From Haladaptatus litoreus (GTDB lineage Archaea; Halobacteriota; Halobacteria; Halobacteriales; Haladaptataceae): a stretch of 64,000 nucleotides of DNA. The stretch spans positions 1,674,001 to 1,738,000 of the forward strand of contig NZ_FTNO01000001.1 of NCBI RefSeq assembly GCF_900156425.1, written 5' to 3'. The translations under genes were made by a program, and so were the position numbers. Shown in pieces: positions 42,672 to 51,021 of this stretch (positions are counted from its first letter, which is position 1; each line of letters starts with the position of its first letter). Below the pieces are notes generated by a model. It ran no database searches. It was not told the DNA's origin and saw only the letters and a list, made by a program, of their open reading frames with translations.

Positions 42672-43127
42672 ATGACGTACGACCTCGCCGACCTCGGATT
42701 CCGCGACACGAACCACCCGACCGCCAGACTGCTATCTGCAATCAAACACCCGGTCGTCGGCGTCCTCGGCATCTGTACAGTCGTGTCGATTGTCGCGCTT
42801 CCAGACCCACTCCCCGAACTTCCGGTCGCGCTCTACGCCCTGCTCGGCATCGTGGAAGGGTTCGGACTGGCAGTCGCCGCGGAGAATCTGGTCGCGCGCC
42901 CCACCGAGCGATTCCGGTTTCGCCGTGCCGTGCAGACGGTCGGGATGGTCGCCGGGGCCGTCTTGACGTTCGTCGCCGCGATGGCGGTGCTGGGCGTTCA
43001 CCTGACGCTCCGCGATTGGGCGCTGTTGGGTGGTTTCTGCGTCTCGGTTCCGACCTCGTTAGCCCTCATCGACTATCTGAAAGACAGAGTTCGGACGGAA
43101 CTGCAATCCGCCGACGCCGCGCCGTAA
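42672..43127 (+). CDS. Membrane protein, hypothetical
   Basis: This 151-residue protein starts MTYDLADLGFRDTNHPTARL. Four hydrophobic helices can be traced (about residues 28-45, 52-72, 88-107 and 113-131), with a charged C-terminal tail LKDRVRTELQSADAAP. I do not recognise the family. It follows repeat copy C and precedes the 2-hydroxyacid dehydrogenase by 69 bp on the same strand; a joint transcript is possible. Confidence 0.62.
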   Translation: MTYDLADLGFRDTNHPTARLLSAIKHPVVGVLGICTVVSIVALPDPLPELPVALYALLGIVEGFGLAVAAENLVARPTERFRFRRAVQTVGMVAGAVLTFVAAMAVLGVHLTLRDWALLGGFCVSVPTSLALIDYLKDRVRTELQSADAAP

Positions 43128-43196
43128 CTCCGATTCTCGGGTCGGTCATTTACCGGGACACCCAGTTCTATTTCCCTCCGGGAGAAACCGAACGCC

Positions 43197-44168
43197 ATGA
43201 CCGACGCAGAAAGCGACTCGCCCACAGTTCTCGTCCTCCGACGCGGAACCCACGGAATGCCCGTCTTCGACTACGTCGCCGAACTCAGAGAGCGACTGCC
43301 GAATCACGAAATTCTCCACGCGCGAACGCCCGAGGAAGAACGCGAGTTCATCGCCGACGCCGACATCGTGGCGGGCATGAGCATCGACGAAGAACTGCTC
43401 AGCCACGCGGAAAACCTGCGTCTGTTCGCCTGCGCCTACGCCGGGACGGGCCATCTGCCGCTGGATGCTCTCGAATCACAGAACGTGGCGGTGACGAACG
43501 CCTCTGGGGTTCACGGCCCCAACATCGGCGAACACGTCCTCGGTGCGATTTTGACGTTTAGCCGTGATTTTCTCCGCGCGGGCCGCCAGCAGTCCCGCAG
43601 AGAGTGGCGGCATTTTCAGGCGGACGAACTGCAAGGAAGCACCGTGACCGTCGTCGGATTGGGCGCAATCGGGAAATCCGTGGTCGAACGATTGGACGGT
43701 TTCGGCGTGGAAACCATCGGCGTGCGCTACTCATCCGAAAAGGGCGGCCCGACCGACGAAGTGTTGGGATTCGACGAGTTGCACGACGCACTTTCCCGAA
43801 CCGACTACCTCGTGCTGGCGTGTCCGCTGACCGACGAGACTGAAGGTCTGGTCGGCACCGCGGCGTTCGACACGCTCCCGCCGAGTGCCGTGCTGGTGAA
43901 CGTCGCTCGCGGAAAAGTCGTACAAACTGACGCGCTCCTCTCGGCGATTCGTGGAAATCAGATTCGCGGGGCCACGTTGGACGTGACTGACCCCGAACCG
44001 CTGCCGGAAGACCATCCGCTGTGGAACTTCGAAAACGTCCTCATCACGCCCCACATGGCGGGCCACACGCCGAAATATTTCGCCCGACTAGCGGATATTG
44101 TCGCCGAAAACGTTCGGCGCGTGGGCGAAACCGGAGAGTACGACGACCTGCAAAATCAGGTTCGATAG
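43197..44168 (+). CDS. D-2-hydroxyacid dehydrogenase
   Basis: This 323-residue NAD-dependent enzyme reduces 2-oxoacids or oxidises D-2-hydroxyacids. The Rossmann loop is GSTVTVVGLGAIGKSVVERL (about residues 148-167). Catalytic residues are the Arg in VLVNVARGKVVQTDALLSAI, the Glu in DVTDPEPLPEDHPLW and the His in VLITPHMAGHTPKYFAR. Length and motif order fit the family that includes glyoxylate/hydroxypyruvate reductases and haloarchaeal D-2-hydroxyacid dehydrogenases. The substrate cannot be told. Confidence 0.93.
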   Translation: MTDAESDSPTVLVLRRGTHGMPVFDYVAELRERLPNHEILHARTPEEEREFIADADIVAGMSIDEELLSHAENLRLFACAYAGTGHLPLDALESQNVAVTNASGVHGPNIGEHVLGAILTFSRDFLRAGRQQSRREWRHFQADELQGSTVTVVGLGAIGKSVVERLDGFGVETIGVRYSSEKGGPTDEVLGFDELHDALSRTDYLVLACPLTDETEGLVGTAAFDTLPPSAVLVNVARGKVVQTDALLSAIRGNQIRGATLDVTDPEPLPEDHPLWNFENVLITPHMAGHTPKYFARLADIVAENVRRVGETGEYDDLQNQVR

Positions 44169-44202
44169 TGGTTTCGGATTCCGCGGCACCGTGGAACCCG
44201 CC

Positions 44203-45078
44203 TCAGGTTCGGTAATCGTAGGCGAGATACAGAAATATGAATCCAAACACGCCGACCATCGACGCGAGCAGAAGCGAAACCACAACGTCCTGACCCGCGG
44301 AGCGCCCCACGACGACGATTCCTGCGGCAGTGCCGACGAGTAGCAGACCGAACGTCACGAGCGTCGCCTGCACAGTTCGATTCACTTCGGTCGGTTGGCT
44401 CGTCGGTTCGTGGCCGATTCCATCTTCCATAACCCGTTCGACGTCCGGTGCGACCGACGCAGGAACCGTAAGCCACTGTTTGTTGCTCAGGCGTTGTGCC
44501 TCGGAGGAGAGCCGAAAAACGGTCATTCCGGCGAGTTCGAATCGGCGGAACCCGTCGTAGTCGTCGAACGTGAGTTCGCGGGCGGGGCGAAAGTTGGTGC
44601 CGTCGATTGTGAGAACGCGCCGAACGGGGTCTAACTCGCCGGAGGATTCGAACGTCCTGACGACGACGAGCATCGCTCCGTAGAAAGCTGGAAAGAGCAG
44701 TAGTAGCCACGAGACGACAAACACCGTGCCGATGAGTGCCACTGCGCTGATAATCGACGAGCCGACCAGCGGGAGGGGTCGAAGATGCTCGGCAAATCCC
44801 AAAAATACCGGTTGGTTCGACTCGGTAACCAGTGGTAGCAGATAGAGCAGGGAGAACGGCCCGCCGATCAATCCGAGGAGGAGGGCGAGCGCGAGAATCT
44901 CGAACTGGCCCGAAAGCACCGTCGTCACGCCGACGAGCGCGATTCCGAGAAGGACGATGAGCGTCACGCCGCCGATGATTCCGTAGGCACCGTGCAAGCA
45001 GACGAGTGCGAGACGGCTGTCAGTCGGGTCGAGCGACCATCGAATCGTCTCGTCGGAGAGCGCACCGTTGGAGGACAC
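44203..45078 (-). CDS. Multi-span membrane protein, hypothetical
   Basis: This 291-residue protein starts MSSNGALSDETIRWSLDPTD. Four hydrophobic helices lie in the first 150 residues, and two more are near the C-terminus (TLVTFGLLLVGTAAGIVVVG, VVSLLLASMVGVFGFIFLYL). Between them is a soluble loop of about 90 residues with LTIDGTNFRPARELTFDDYD, which resembles a PH-like beta domain. It converges on the dehydrogenase gene. Family not recognised. Confidence 0.65.
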   Translation of the reverse strand: MSSNGALSDETIRWSLDPTDSRLALVCLHGAYGIIGGVTLIVLLGIALVGVTTVLSGQFEILALALLLGLIGGPFSLLYLLPLVTESNQPVFLGFAEHLRPLPLVGSSIISAVALIGTVFVVSWLLLLFPAFYGAMLVVVRTFESSGELDPVRRVLTIDGTNFRPARELTFDDYDGFRRFELAGMTVFRLSSEAQRLSNKQWLTVPASVAPDVERVMEDGIGHEPTSQPTEVNRTVQATLVTFGLLLVGTAAGIVVVGRSAGQDVVVSLLLASMVGVFGFIFLYLAYDYRT

Positions 45079-45207
45079 GTTCTATTCACTGTGTGTCAAC
45101 AGCATATACATTCCGTCGAAAAATCGGAGGGCGGTTAGATGGTAGTTGAGTGGTGATTCGGTCGGAGGACGGCAGTTCGGTCAGGGAAGACGGTTCGGCC
45201 AGCCTCC

Positions 45208-45360
45208 TCACCAGAGCTGTGCGGCGGGCGTCTCGCAGGCGTCGCAGACGACCGCGTCGTTTCCTTTGTAGGTGCCCTGTTTCAGTCGGCCGTCGTGGCA
45301 CCACTGGCAATCCTCTCCTTCGAGGCGTCCGATGACGCTCGGCTGGGTCGTCAAACTCAT
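45208..45360 (-). CDS. 50-residue zinc-finger protein (HVO_A0556-like, tentative)
   Basis: This small protein reads [20 protein letters not shown], then [20 protein letters not shown] and [10 protein letters not shown]. The Cys pairs CQWC and CDAC form a four-Cys zinc site. It resembles a haloarchaeal mini zinc-finger family I recall under the Haloferax locus name HVO_A0556, but I cannot verify this. The conserved [14 protein letters not shown] words and the exact C-terminal AQLW support a real gene. Function unknown. Confidence 0.78.
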   Translation of the reverse strand: MSLTTQPSVIGRLEGEDCQWCHDGRLKQGTYKGNDAVVCDACETPAAQLW

Positions 45361-45447
45361 CTCGTTCCCACGTTTCATCGCCCCCGCTATGAATTTGCTG
45401 GCCCACCTTACAGGGAGTTTATCCTTCGTGGCGCACTACGAATAGGC

Positions 45448-45849
45448 ATGAGCGAACAGCAATCCGACCTGCCCGAAAACGAGGACGAATGGCGCGAGCG
45501 ACTCTCCGACGAGGAGTATCACGTCCTGCGTGAACAGGGCACTGAGCGTCCGGGAACCGGCGAACACCTCGACAGAAAGGACGACGGAACATACGTCTGC
45601 GCCGGTTGTGGCGCGGAACTGTTCGATTCGGACACGAAGTACGATTCGCACTGCGGGTGGCCGAGTTTCTACGACGTGCCCGAAGGGAACGTCGAAACCC
45701 GAGAGGACAAAAGCCACGGCATGGTTCGAACCGAAGTCGTCTGTGCGAACTGCGGGAGCCACCTCGGTCACGTCTTCGATGACGGCCCGGAACCGACCGG
45801 CCAACGCTACTGCATCAACAGCGTGGCGATGGATTTCGACGGAGAGTAG
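45448..45849 (+). CDS. msrB: Peptide-methionine (R)-S-oxide reductase MsrB
   Basis: This 133-residue enzyme repairs methionine-R-sulfoxide in oxidised proteins. Zinc ligands are CAGC (about residues 51-54) and CANC (about 98-101). The family signature GWPSFYDVP is present, as is [20 protein letters not shown], whose last Cys is the catalytic residue in RYCINS. The ATG at 45448 gives an N-terminus ([20 protein letters not shown]) like other haloarchaeal MsrB proteins; the frame is open further upstream but not conserved. Confidence 0.95.
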   Translation: MSEQQSDLPENEDEWRERLSDEEYHVLREQGTERPGTGEHLDRKDDGTYVCAGCGAELFDSDTKYDSHCGWPSFYDVPEGNVETREDKSHGMVRTEVVCANCGSHLGHVFDDGPEPTGQRYCINSVAMDFDGE

Positions 45850-45908
45850 TCCGGCAGTTTCGTCTGTACGACTGATTTTGTTTTCATCCGATAGATAGAC
45901 GAGTGGAT

Positions 45909-45947
45909 ATGGACATCACCCTGCTCGGGTCGGGAGGCAACTTCTAA
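45909..45947 (+). pseudogene. Truncated 5' remnant of a metallo-beta-lactamase-fold gene
   Basis: An ATG is followed by twelve codons, MDITLLGSGGNF, and a stop. This is the exact style of the N-terminal strand of MBL-fold hydrolases, as in MRVTFLGTGSAMPTG of the intact gene at 54786-55517. Nothing resembling the rest of an MBL gene follows, and the next gene starts 95 bp later. It is probably the stump left by a deletion; chance is the alternative. Confidence 0.45.
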
Positions 45948-46041
45948 CCCGCGTCACGGCGCAAAACTGGTTTGCCATCATTCAGTCAGAGCCCCGTACT
46001 ATCAATAGAATGATGACACTGAGGGTCGTTTAAACGGCTCT

Positions 46042-46800
46042 ATGAGTACTGCCGAGGATGGACGAGTCGTCGTCATAACAGGTGCAAACGAGGGAATCGG
46101 CTATCACATGTCAACCGCACTACTCGAAAACGGCTACCGAGTCGCCGGTTTGGATGTTAACGGGGACAACGTCCAGTCGCTTCAGGAAACGAACCCCAAT
46201 CGCGTACAGTTCCACAGATGTGATGTGACGGTGGATGAGGATGTCCAAGCCGCGGTTGACGAAATCCTAGACCAGTGGAGTCGGATAGATATTCTGGTCA
46301 ACAATGCCGCAGTATTCAATTTCGCCCCCTTCGAGGAGCAGACCCTTGCAGACACGAAGCGCGAGTTCGAAGTAAACTACTTCGGGTACGTTCGGACGAT
46401 TCGGGCCGTCTTACCGCACATGAAATCCCGAAATTCGGGTATCATTCACAACGTCAGTTCCGGCGTCGGACTCGTCGGCCATCCGGGCCTCTCGGGGTAC
46501 GCCTCCACGAAAGGTGCGGTCGAGGCACTCACCCGCACCCTGCGACTGGAACTGCAGAACGAGAACGTTTCGTGCACGATAATGCATCCCGCTCTGTCGA
46601 ACACCCGTTCTGCGGCCAAACTGGGCTATCCAGCATCCATGCTGAGCGACCCCGCAGACGTGGGGCGAAAGTTGGCCGAAAAAATCGAATCGACCGACCC
46701 GGTTATCATGACCGATTGGAAGACGAAAGCGGGATTGTATCTCGCCCAGCGATTCCCGTCCATCGTCAAAAAAGGCACCGAGCGGTTCGTAAAGACGTGA
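46042..46800 (+). CDS. Short-chain dehydrogenase/reductase (SDR)
   Basis: This 252-residue classical SDR has the cofactor motif TGANEGIGYHM (residues about 14-24), NNAAVF, the catalytic Ser in IIHNVSSGVGLVG and YASTK with Tyr and Lys (about residues 153-157). The C-terminus DWKTKAGLYLAQRFPSIVKK is longer and more basic than usual and could contact membrane. The substrate is unknown. It starts 95 bp after the MBL remnant. Confidence 0.92.
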   Translation: MSTAEDGRVVVITGANEGIGYHMSTALLENGYRVAGLDVNGDNVQSLQETNPNRVQFHRCDVTVDEDVQAAVDEILDQWSRIDILVNNAAVFNFAPFEEQTLADTKREFEVNYFGYVRTIRAVLPHMKSRNSGIIHNVSSGVGLVGHPGLSGYASTKGAVEALTRTLRLELQNENVSCTIMHPALSNTRSAAKLGYPASMLSDPADVGRKLAEKIESTDPVIMTDWKTKAGLYLAQRFPSIVKKGTERFVKT

Positions 46801-46877
46801 TTTCGAGCGAGCGAAACCGCGTCGAATCCATCGTCTCATTCGGATTGTTTTTCACCCGTTATCTCTATCGCTCGATT

Positions 46878-47450
46878 ATGGACCGTCCGGACGAGAAAAC
46901 AATCGAACTCTCCACGAGAAAGGTCATCATCGCGTTCGTGGCGATTGTTCTTTCTCTGTGCGGGGTCGGAGCCTACATCGGGGGGAGCGTCTCCGGGGCG
47001 CTGTTGTTGTGGTTTCTGGTCGGACTGTGCTTGGGTGGACATCTCCTGTTGAAACCAGAAGAAGCCGAGGAAGACGAACCAGAGGATACCTCTTCAGCTG
47101 TCGAATCTCCTTCAGAGAACGACGAAAGCAAGCCAGAGAAATACATCGACAACGCGACGAACCGCTCCGCCGACACCGATTACACGACTGACGACGCCCT
47201 CACCGAACTCCGCCAGCGATACGCCCACGGCGAGGTGAGCGAGGAGCAGTTCGAACACCGATTGGAGAGATTGCTCGCCAGTGACGACGGCGGAGATGCT
47301 GCTGTCGCCGCACTCCGCCATCGTTATGCCACGTGCGAACTGACGGACGAGCAGTTCGAGCGAAAATACGCACAACTGCGGGCGACGAACACCGTCGAAA
47401 ATGCGGAGGACAGTTTCAGTCCACCCGAAACGACTTCGGAAGGCGAATGA
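46878..47450 (+). CDS. Membrane protein with two SHOCT domains
   Basis: This 190-residue protein starts MDRPDEKTIELSTRKVIIAF. Two hydrophobic helices (about residues 14-31 and 37-53) are followed by an acidic linker. Two SHOCT (short C-terminal oligomerisation) repeats come next: LTELRQRYAHGEVSEEQFEH and VAALRHRYATCELTDEQFER, each with the L..L...Y..G/C.......F pattern. SHOCT domains mediate protein interactions. The duplication inside one protein is notable. Function unknown. Confidence 0.85.
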   Translation: MDRPDEKTIELSTRKVIIAFVAIVLSLCGVGAYIGGSVSGALLLWFLVGLCLGGHLLLKPEEAEEDEPEDTSSAVESPSENDESKPEKYIDNATNRSADTDYTTDDALTELRQRYAHGEVSEEQFEHRLERLLASDDGGDAAVAALRHRYATCELTDEQFERKYAQLRATNTVENAEDSFSPPETTSEGE

Positions 47451-47505
47451 GTCGGAAACGGATTCCAACCTGAAGAATTATTATTACTTGAAAGATAGTT
47501 TAGCC

Positions 47506-47925
47506 ATGGCCTCCGTGGAAACCGAACACAGCGGCATCATGCTCGGCCGGAATCTCGCGCTCTCGAAGCGACTGCTGGGCCTCGCATTCCTCGTGTTCGT
47601 TCTGACGTTTCTCGCGCACACTCCGCCCGAAGTATCTCCCACCTCGTTCATTTTCGGACTCGACATTCGAATCCTCGCGCTCTTAGTCGTCGTTCCGGCC
47701 CTCGTGGCCGCCTACTGGAACGACGGACTGCTGATTTGTCTCGCGCTCGCCGCGGCCCCCGCACTCGGATTCTTTCTTCCACTGGGACTGTTCAACCTCG
47801 TTTATCCGTCGTCGTCGGTTGGGATGGCCCTTCTCACAGGACTCGCGGTTGCGCTCGTCTTCGGCGTTCCTGCCTACGTCGTCGGTGCTGGTGCCCGATG
47901 GCTCGTATCGTGGATACGAAACTGA
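47506..47925 (+). CDS. Multi-span membrane protein, hypothetical
   Basis: This 139-residue protein starts MASVETEHSGIMLGRNLALS. It contains four hydrophobic helices between residues 20 and 135, with helix breaks at PPEVSP and YPSSS. A TATA-like ATTATTATTAC at 47477-47487 lies about 24 bp before the ATG, supporting the start. I do not recognise the family. The rqcH gene begins 110 bp later. Confidence 0.63.
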   Translation: MASVETEHSGIMLGRNLALSKRLLGLAFLVFVLTFLAHTPPEVSPTSFIFGLDIRILALLVVVPALVAAYWNDGLLICLALAAAPALGFFLPLGLFNLVYPSSSVGMALLTGLAVALVFGVPAYVVGAGARWLVSWIRN

Positions 47926-48035
47926 ACGACGAAAGCAATCAGCGACAAAAGTTGGTAGGCAGGTCGCCGACCCGCCTGCCGAACGAGACGCCTGCCGAAC
48001 GACACGCCTTTCCTCCCGCCCGAGAAAATCCGGAT

Positions 48036-50138
48036 ATGGACAGAAAGCGAGAGCTTTCGAGCATCGACCTCGCCGCCGTCGTCCGCGAACTGGCAAGTTA
48101 CGAGGGCGCGAAGGTCGATAAAGCGTACCTCTACGGCGACGACCTCCTGCGCCTCAAGATGCGGGATTTCGACCGGGGACGCCTCGAACTACTCATCGAA
48201 GTGGGCGAAATCAAACGCGCCCACACCGCCGCGCCGGAACACGTTCCGGCCGCACCGGGCAGACCGCCGAACTTCGCCAAGATGTTGCGAAATCGGCTCT
48301 CGGGAGCCGATTTCGCAGGCGTCGAACAGTTCGAGTTCGACCGCATCCTCCAGTTCGAGTTCCGGCGCGAGGACGGCGATACGACCATCGTCGCGGAACT
48401 GTTCGGGCAGGGCAACATCGCCGTGCTGGGCGAGAACTACGAAGTCGTGGACAGCCTCGATACGGTTCGACTCAAATCCCGAACCGTCGCCCCGGGTTCG
48501 CGCTACGAGTTCCCCGACTCGCGGGTGAACCCGCTCGAAATAGCGTACGAGGAGTTCGAATACCGGATGAACGATTCGGACACCGACGTGGTTCGGACGT
48601 TGGCGACCCAACTCAACTTCGGCGGCCTGTACGCGGAGGAGGTCTGTACCCGCGCGAACGTCGAGAAAGCGATGGACATCACCGACGCGGGCGAGGAGGA
48701 GTACGAGCGACTGTACGCCGCCATCGAGCGACTCAAAGAACCGCTCGAAACCGGCGACTTCGACCCCCGCGTTTACTACGAGGACGACACTCGGGTTGAC
48801 GTGACGCCGTTCCCGCTCGAAGAGTACGAAGAGCGTGACGTGGAAGCGTTCGACTCGTTCAACGCCGCACTGGACGACTACTTCACGAACCTCGATTTGA
48901 GCGACGACGGCGACGGCGGCGGAGCGAACGCACACGAACCGCAGAAGCCGGATTTCCAAGGGCAAATCGAGAAACAACAGCGCATCATCGACCAGCAGCA
49001 GGGCGCAATCGAGGGCTTCGAACAGCAGGCGGACGTCGAGCGCGAGAAGGCGGAACTGCTGTACGGCAACTACGGCTTTGTCGATGAAATCCTCTCGACG
49101 GTGCAAAACGCCCGTGCCGAGGACACGCCGTGGGCGGACATCGAAGCCAGATTCGAGGAGGGCGCGGAGCGCGGAATCGAAGCGGCGGCGGCCGTGCAGA
49201 GAATCGACGAAAGCGAGGGAACCGTCACCGTCGAAATCGACGACACCGAAATCACGCTGAATCCGGAAGACGGCGTCGAGAAGAACGCAGACCGCCTGTA
49301 TCAAGAAGCGAAACGAATCGAGGAGAAAAAGGAAGGTGCACAAGCCGCAATCGAGGACACCCGCGAGGAACTCGAAGCCGTCAAAAAACGAAAGGAAGAG
49401 TGGGAAGCGGAACCGGCAGAAGCGCGAGAAGACGACGAACCGAAAGACATCGACTGGCTATCGCGGGCGTCGATTCCGATTCGGAACCAAGAGCAGTGGT
49501 ACGAGCGATTCCGCTGGTTCCGAACCTCCGACGGCTTCCTCGTTATCGGCGGGCGCAACGCCGACCAGAACGAGGAACTGGTCAAAAAATACATGGACAA
49601 AACCGACCTGTTCTTCCACTCGCAGGCCCACGGCGGCCCGATTACCATCCTGAAAACGTCCGACCCGAGTGAACCGTCGAAAGATATTGACGTACCCGAC
49701 CAAAGCAAAGAGGAGGCCGCCCAGTTCGCGGTGTCCTATTCGTCGGTCTGGAAAGACGGACGCTTTTCGGGTGACGCCTACGTGGTGTCGCCAGAACAGG
49801 TGTCGAAGACGCCCGAAAGCGGCGAATATCTGGAAAAGGGCGCGTTCGCCATCCGCGGCGACAGAACCTACTTCAACGATACGCCGGTCGGCATCGCGGT
49901 CGGTATCACCGTGGAACCGCACACTCGCGTCATCGGCGGCCCGCCGTCGGCCATCGAATCGCAGGCCGAAACGCACATCGAAGTCGAACCGGGCCAGTAC
50001 GCCCAGAACGACGCCGCGAAGCGACTGTACCGCGAGTTCCGCGAGCGATTCAAAGACACTTCCTTCGTCCGAAAGGTGGCGAGTCCCGACCTGATTCAGG
50101 AGTTCTTGCCCGCCGGAGGCAGTCGAATGGTGGACTGA
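48036..50138 (+). CDS. rqcH: Ribosome rescue protein RqcH/NEMF (Rqc2 homologue)
   Basis: This 700-residue protein is the archaeal member of the Rqc2/NEMF/RqcH family, which binds stalled large ribosomal subunits and, in other domains, adds C-terminal tails to the nascent chain. The NFACT-N domain (about residues 1-190) contains PGRPPNFAKMLRNRLSGADF, the tRNA-contacting region. A helical segment and a long coiled coil follow (about 300-490). The NFACT-R domain starts near WYERFRWFRTSDGFLVIGGR and includes YMDKTDLFFHSQAHGGP. The ATG at 48036 matches family N-termini (MDRKRELSSIDLAAVVREL). A 14-bp perfect hairpin lies in the conserved region at 48286-48317. Confidence 0.95.
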   Translation: MDRKRELSSIDLAAVVRELASYEGAKVDKAYLYGDDLLRLKMRDFDRGRLELLIEVGEIKRAHTAAPEHVPAAPGRPPNFAKMLRNRLSGADFAGVEQFEFDRILQFEFRREDGDTTIVAELFGQGNIAVLGENYEVVDSLDTVRLKSRTVAPGSRYEFPDSRVNPLEIAYEEFEYRMNDSDTDVVRTLATQLNFGGLYAEEVCTRANVEKAMDITDAGEEEYERLYAAIERLKEPLETGDFDPRVYYEDDTRVDVTPFPLEEYEERDVEAFDSFNAALDDYFTNLDLSDDGDGGGANAHEPQKPDFQGQIEKQQRIIDQQQGAIEGFEQQADVEREKAELLYGNYGFVDEILSTVQNARAEDTPWADIEARFEEGAERGIEAAAAVQRIDESEGTVTVEIDDTEITLNPEDGVEKNADRLYQEAKRIEEKKEGAQAAIEDTREELEAVKKRKEEWEAEPAEAREDDEPKDIDWLSRASIPIRNQEQWYERFRWFRTSDGFLVIGGRNADQNEELVKKYMDKTDLFFHSQAHGGPITILKTSDPSEPSKDIDVPDQSKEEAAQFAVSYSSVWKDGRFSGDAYVVSPEQVSKTPESGEYLEKGAFAIRGDRTYFNDTPVGIAVGITVEPHTRVIGGPPSAIESQAETHIEVEPGQYAQNDAAKRLYREFRERFKDTSFVRKVASPDLIQEFLPAGGSRMVD
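48286..48317. repeat. Perfect 14-bp inverted repeat inside rqcH
   Basis: TGCGAAATCGGCTC (48286-48299) and GAGCCGATTTCGCA (48304-48317) are exact reverse complements around TCGG. It encodes RNRLSGADFAG, a conserved functional stretch of NFACT-N. The palindrome is therefore made by codon choice, not by an inserted segment. Confidence 0.88.
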
Positions 50139-50241
50139 CACGTCCAGTTTTCGCAAAGAAGGATTAAGCTCTTAGCGAACGTCTCTCTGGTAGAGTCAGC
50201 GGTTTCGCGCACTGCACAAAACCGCGCTCAGGGGGACAAAA

Positions 50242-50934
50242 ATGTTCAACGAAAGCATCAATTATCTGAAGGACAGTGATGACGCCGCAAAAACAGTACT
50301 CATCGGCGGAGTACTCGCAATCTTCGGCTTCCTCATCATCCCGGCGCTCATCGTACAAGGCTACGTGATTCGCGTCCTGCGCCGCGTGTCGGCGGGCGAC
50401 ATCGACGCGCCGACGTTCGGCGATTGGGGAACACTCACGGTTGACGGCCTGAAAGCCGCCATCATAACGCTCGTCTACTTCCTCGTGCCTGCGATACTCG
50501 CCGCGGTGTTCGTCGGTGGAGGAGCCGCGCTCGCAAACGACGCGCCGTTTATCGGCGGCCTCGTGGCCCTGTTCGGCGGTCTGGCGACCTTACTTGCGAC
50601 GCTCGCAGTCTGGTACCTGGTGCCCGCCGCGCTCGTCCGATTTGCCGAAGAGGGGACGATGGGGTCGGGATTCGACTACGAATCGCTCACGCCCATCGTC
50701 CGCGACAGGGAGTACGCGACCGGTTGGCTCCTCGCACTCGGCGTCATCGTCGTGGCCGGTGTCATCGTGAGCGTCGTCTCCGTCGTTCCGCTGATTGGCT
50801 GGCTGGCGGCAGTGTTCCTCGGCTTCTACGCGCAGGTTACGGCGGCGTACATCTACGCTCGGTCGTATGCGGAAGCCACCGAACACCAACTGCGTGAAGG
50901 ACCGGAAGTGGACGACCGCAGACCGGCGGTCTGA
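50242..50934 (+). CDS. DUF4013 membrane protein
   Basis: This 230-residue protein starts MFNESINYLKDSDDAAKTVL. It matches the DUF4013 pattern: IPALIVQGYVIRVLRRVSAG, then DIDAPTFGDWGTLTVDGLKA, and AVWYLVPAALVRFAEEGTMG with FDYESLTPIVRDREYATGWL. Five to six membrane helices are visible. It is the first of three DUF4013 genes between rqcH and pelota. The function of the family is unknown. Confidence 0.88.
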   Translation: MFNESINYLKDSDDAAKTVLIGGVLAIFGFLIIPALIVQGYVIRVLRRVSAGDIDAPTFGDWGTLTVDGLKAAIITLVYFLVPAILAAVFVGGGAALANDAPFIGGLVALFGGLATLLATLAVWYLVPAALVRFAEEGTMGSGFDYESLTPIVRDREYATGWLLALGVIVVAGVIVSVVSVVPLIGWLAAVFLGFYAQVTAAYIYARSYAEATEHQLREGPEVDDRRPAV

Positions 50935-51021
50935 TAGTTCACCGTTCCTTTTCACCTGTGTGCAAGGATAGTTGTACCCGGAACAACTAATTGTCCTGAA
51001 AAGATAGTCTCCGAGAGAATA

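Noticed and set aside
47736..48035. A 100-codon N-terminal extension of rqcH
   Set aside because: The extension overlaps the upstream membrane protein gene, is basic and unlike NFACT-N. The ATG at 48036 begins the family homology.
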